DNA of 64,000 nucleotides, from positions 2,542,001-2,606,000 of the forward strand of contig NZ_JARVSM010000001.1 in NCBI RefSeq assembly GCF_030209175.1. Reading direction: 5' to 3'. The notes below the pieces were generated by a model. The model saw nothing but the letters and a program-made list of their open reading frames with translations, searched no databases and had not been told where the DNA came from. Positions 62,171-64,000 of the stretch are shown here, in pieces (position 1 is the first letter of the stretch; every line of letters starts with the position of its first letter). The translations under genes were made by a program, and so were the position numbers. The stretch is from Pseudomonas sp. efr-133-TYG-5. Lineage in GTDB: Bacteria; Pseudomonadota; Gammaproteobacteria; Pseudomonadales; Pseudomonadaceae.

Positions 62171-63865
62171 ATGCAAACCTGGCAACAGCTCTACAGCCCG
62201 CTCGGCAGTCTCGGCGTGTCCGCACTCGCGGCCGTCACCCCCATCGTATTTTTCTTTCTCGCCCTGGCGGTGTTCCGCCTCAAAGGTCATGTCGCCGGCA
62301 GCATCACGCTGGCCCTGGCGATCCTGGTGGCGATCTTCGCGTTCCACATGCCGGTCGACATGGCTCTCGCTGCCGCCGGGTATGGCTTTGCCTATGGCCT
62401 GTGGCCGATTGCCTGGATCATTGTCGCAGCGGTGTTCCTGTACAAACTGACGGTCAAGAGTGGTCAGTTCGAAGTCATCCGCAGCTCGGTGCTGTCGATC
62501 ACCGATGACCAGCGCCTGCAGGTATTGCTGATCGGTTTCTGCTTCGGCGCGTTCCTCGAAGGGGCGGCCGGCTTCGGTGCGCCAGTGGCCATCACCGCCG
62601 CACTGCTGGTCGGCCTGGGCTTCAACCCGCTGTACGCCGCCGGCCTGTGCCTGATTGCCAACACCGCGCCCGTGGCCTTCGGTGCCCTGGGGATTCCGAT
62701 CATCGTCGCGGGCCAGGTCACCGGCATCGACGCCTTCAAGATCGGCGCCATGACCGGTCGCCAACTGCCCCTGCTGTCGCTGTTCGTACCGTTCTGGCTG
62801 GTGTTCATGATGGACGGCCTGCGCGGCGTTCGCGAAACCTGGCCGGCCGCCCTGGTCGCTGGCCTGAGCTTCGCCGTGACCCAGTACTTCACCTCGAACT
62901 TCATCGGCCCGGAACTGCCGGACATCACCTCGGCCCTGGCCAGCCTGATTGCCCTGACCCTGTTCCTGAAGGTCTGGCAGCCAAAACGTGCCGCCGGCCA
63001 ACACATTGCCGGCGCCGTATCGGCCTCGGTGGTGAGCGCCAGCGTCGGCGGTTTCGGCCAGAAGCGCACCACCGTGGCTTCGCCCTACAGCCTGGGGGAA
63101 ATTTTCAAGGCGTGGTCGCCGTTCCTGATCCTCACCGTGCTGGTGACGATCTGGACGCTCAAGCCATTCAAGGCGATGTTCGCCGCTGGCGGCGCGATGT
63201 ACGCCTGGGTGTTCAACTTTGCCATCCCGCACCTCGATCAACTGGTGATCAAGACCGCGCCGATCGTCGCCACCCCGACGGCCATCCCGGCGGTGTTCAA
63301 ACTCGACCCGATCTCCGCGACCGGCACCGCGATTTTCTTTTCCGCGCTGATCTCGATGCTGGTGCTGAAGATCAATTTCAAAACTGGTCTGACCACTTTG
63401 AAAGAGACCTTCTACGAACTGCGCTGGCCTATCCTGTCGATCGGCATGGTGCTGGCGTTCGCCTTCGTCACCAACTACTCGGGCATGTCTTCGACCATGG
63501 CCCTGGTGCTGGCGGCGACCGGCGCCGCGTTTCCGTTCTTCTCGCCATTCCTGGGCTGGCTGGGCGTGTTCCTCACCGGCTCGGATACCTCGTCCAACGC
63601 CCTGTTCAGTTCGCTGCAGGCCACCACCGCACATCAGATCGGCGTCAACGACACGCTGTTGGTCGCGGCGAACACCAGCGGCGGCGTCACCGGCAAAATG
63701 ATTTCCCCGCAATCGATCGCCGTGGCCTGCGCCGCGACCGGTCTGGTGGGCAAGGAATCGGATCTGTTCCGCTTCACCCTCAAGCACAGCCTATTCTTTG
63801 CAACGATCGTTGGCCTGATCACGCTGGCGCAGGCCTACTGGTTCACCGGCATGCTGGTGCACTAA
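62171..63865 (+). CDS. lldP: L-lactate permease
   Basis: 564 residues with about 12-14 membrane segments. LctP family motifs [14 protein letters not shown] and [14 protein letters not shown] are present. It imports L-lactate (and D-lactate/glycolate) with protons. By synteny lldD follows beyond the window. Repressed by LldR via the operator upstream. Confidence 0.96.
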   Translation: MQTWQQLYSPLGSLGVSALAAVTPIVFFFLALAVFRLKGHVAGSITLALAILVAIFAFHMPVDMALAAAGYGFAYGLWPIAWIIVAAVFLYKLTVKSGQFEVIRSSVLSITDDQRLQVLLIGFCFGAFLEGAAGFGAPVAITAALLVGLGFNPLYAAGLCLIANTAPVAFGALGIPIIVAGQVTGIDAFKIGAMTGRQLPLLSLFVPFWLVFMMDGLRGVRETWPAALVAGLSFAVTQYFTSNFIGPELPDITSALASLIALTLFLKVWQPKRAAGQHIAGAVSASVVSASVGGFGQKRTTVASPYSLGEIFKAWSPFLILTVLVTIWTLKPFKAMFAAGGAMYAWVFNFAIPHLDQLVIKTAPIVATPTAIPAVFKLDPISATGTAIFFSALISMLVLKINFKTGLTTLKETFYELRWPILSIGMVLAFAFVTNYSGMSSTMALVLAATGAAFPFFSPFLGWLGVFLTGSDTSSNALFSSLQATTAHQIGVNDTLLVAANTSGGVTGKMISPQSIAVACAATGLVGKESDLFRFTLKHSLFFATIVGLITLAQAYWFTGMLVH

Positions 63866-63890
63866 GACGACAAGCGACATGGAAATAACC

Positions 63891-63915
63891 GACGCCGGTA
63901 GGTGATTCCGGCGTC
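63891..63915 (+). terminator. Hairpin after lldP
   Basis: gacgccgg/ccggcgtc arms with a nine-base loop, 26 bp after lldP. No T tract, so read-through to the expected lldD is likely. Confidence 0.5.
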
Positions 63916-64000
63916 AGCAATTCACAACCCGGTCTGTAAGGCTGCTGAAAGCCACACGCTCTATATTCAGCGGCCGCCACAGACGGATAACCGGGCCCAC

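Noticed and set aside
62111..63787. 558-residue ORF antisense to lldP
   Set aside because: Gly/Arg/Gln-rich shadow frame; lldP has full permease motifs.

Overview
This 64 kb window is a chromosomal segment of a fluorescent pseudomonad, most likely the Pseudomonas fluorescens group. The evidence is high GC content with strong third-position G/C bias, gene content and order that match from memory the P. aeruginosa blocks speC-piu, ampE-ampD-nadC and pnp-to-lldP, and scattered REP-type palindromes typical of this group. There is no prophage, insertion sequence, integrase, CRISPR array or plasmid function. It is mostly conserved chromosome with a few accessory genes, and I see no dedicated defence or biosynthetic cluster.

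Layout. 1-2.1 kb: the 3' part of an osmoprotectant ABC transporter ATPase and a convergent secreted lipoprotein resembling halovibrin-type proteins. 2.1-3.9 kb: a 600 bp gap holding a candidate small RNA or leader with its own terminator, then ornithine decarboxylase speC. 4-10.6 kb: the iron-regulated piu locus (Sel1-repeat protein and PiuC hydroxylase on one strand, TonB receptor PiuA and fused reductase PiuB on the other) with a Fur box. 10.7-12.3 kb: Tat-exported PhoD phosphatase. 12.4-20 kb: fructose PTS operon fruB-fruK-fruA with divergent regulator fruR, a Cra-type operator between them, and a TatD hydrolase. 20-27.7 kb: zinc-ribbon membrane protein, chemoreceptor, ampE/ampD, a DUF1631 protein and nadC. 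27.7-28.9 kb: two small genes and tRNA-Thr.

29-44.3 kb is the classic information-processing superoperon, read on the minus strand: ftsH, folP, glmM, tpiA, secG, tRNA-Leu, tRNA-fMet, rimP, nusA, infB, rbfA, truB, rpsO, pnp, with rlmE upstream of ftsH. 44.4-50.1 kb: yhbY, a small membrane protein, greA, carB and carA. 50.4-55.2 kb: dapB and the heat-shock genes dnaJ, dnaK and grpE, with two near-perfect sigma-32 promoters. 55.4-61 kb: recN (LexA box), fur, bamE/omlA, rnfH, ratA, an NSS transporter and smpB. 61.1-64 kb: the L-lactate regulator lldR and permease lldP, with a perfect 17-bp operator palindrome between them; lldD presumably lies just past the end.

The most useful second looks are the candidate small RNA upstream of speC, the halovibrin-like lipoprotein, a 12-base promoter-like element shared by two distant intergenic regions, the terminator-rich leaders of rimP and carA, a perfect hairpin between a Shine-Dalgarno and a start codon downstream of greA, and a repeat-built secreted coiled-coil protein.
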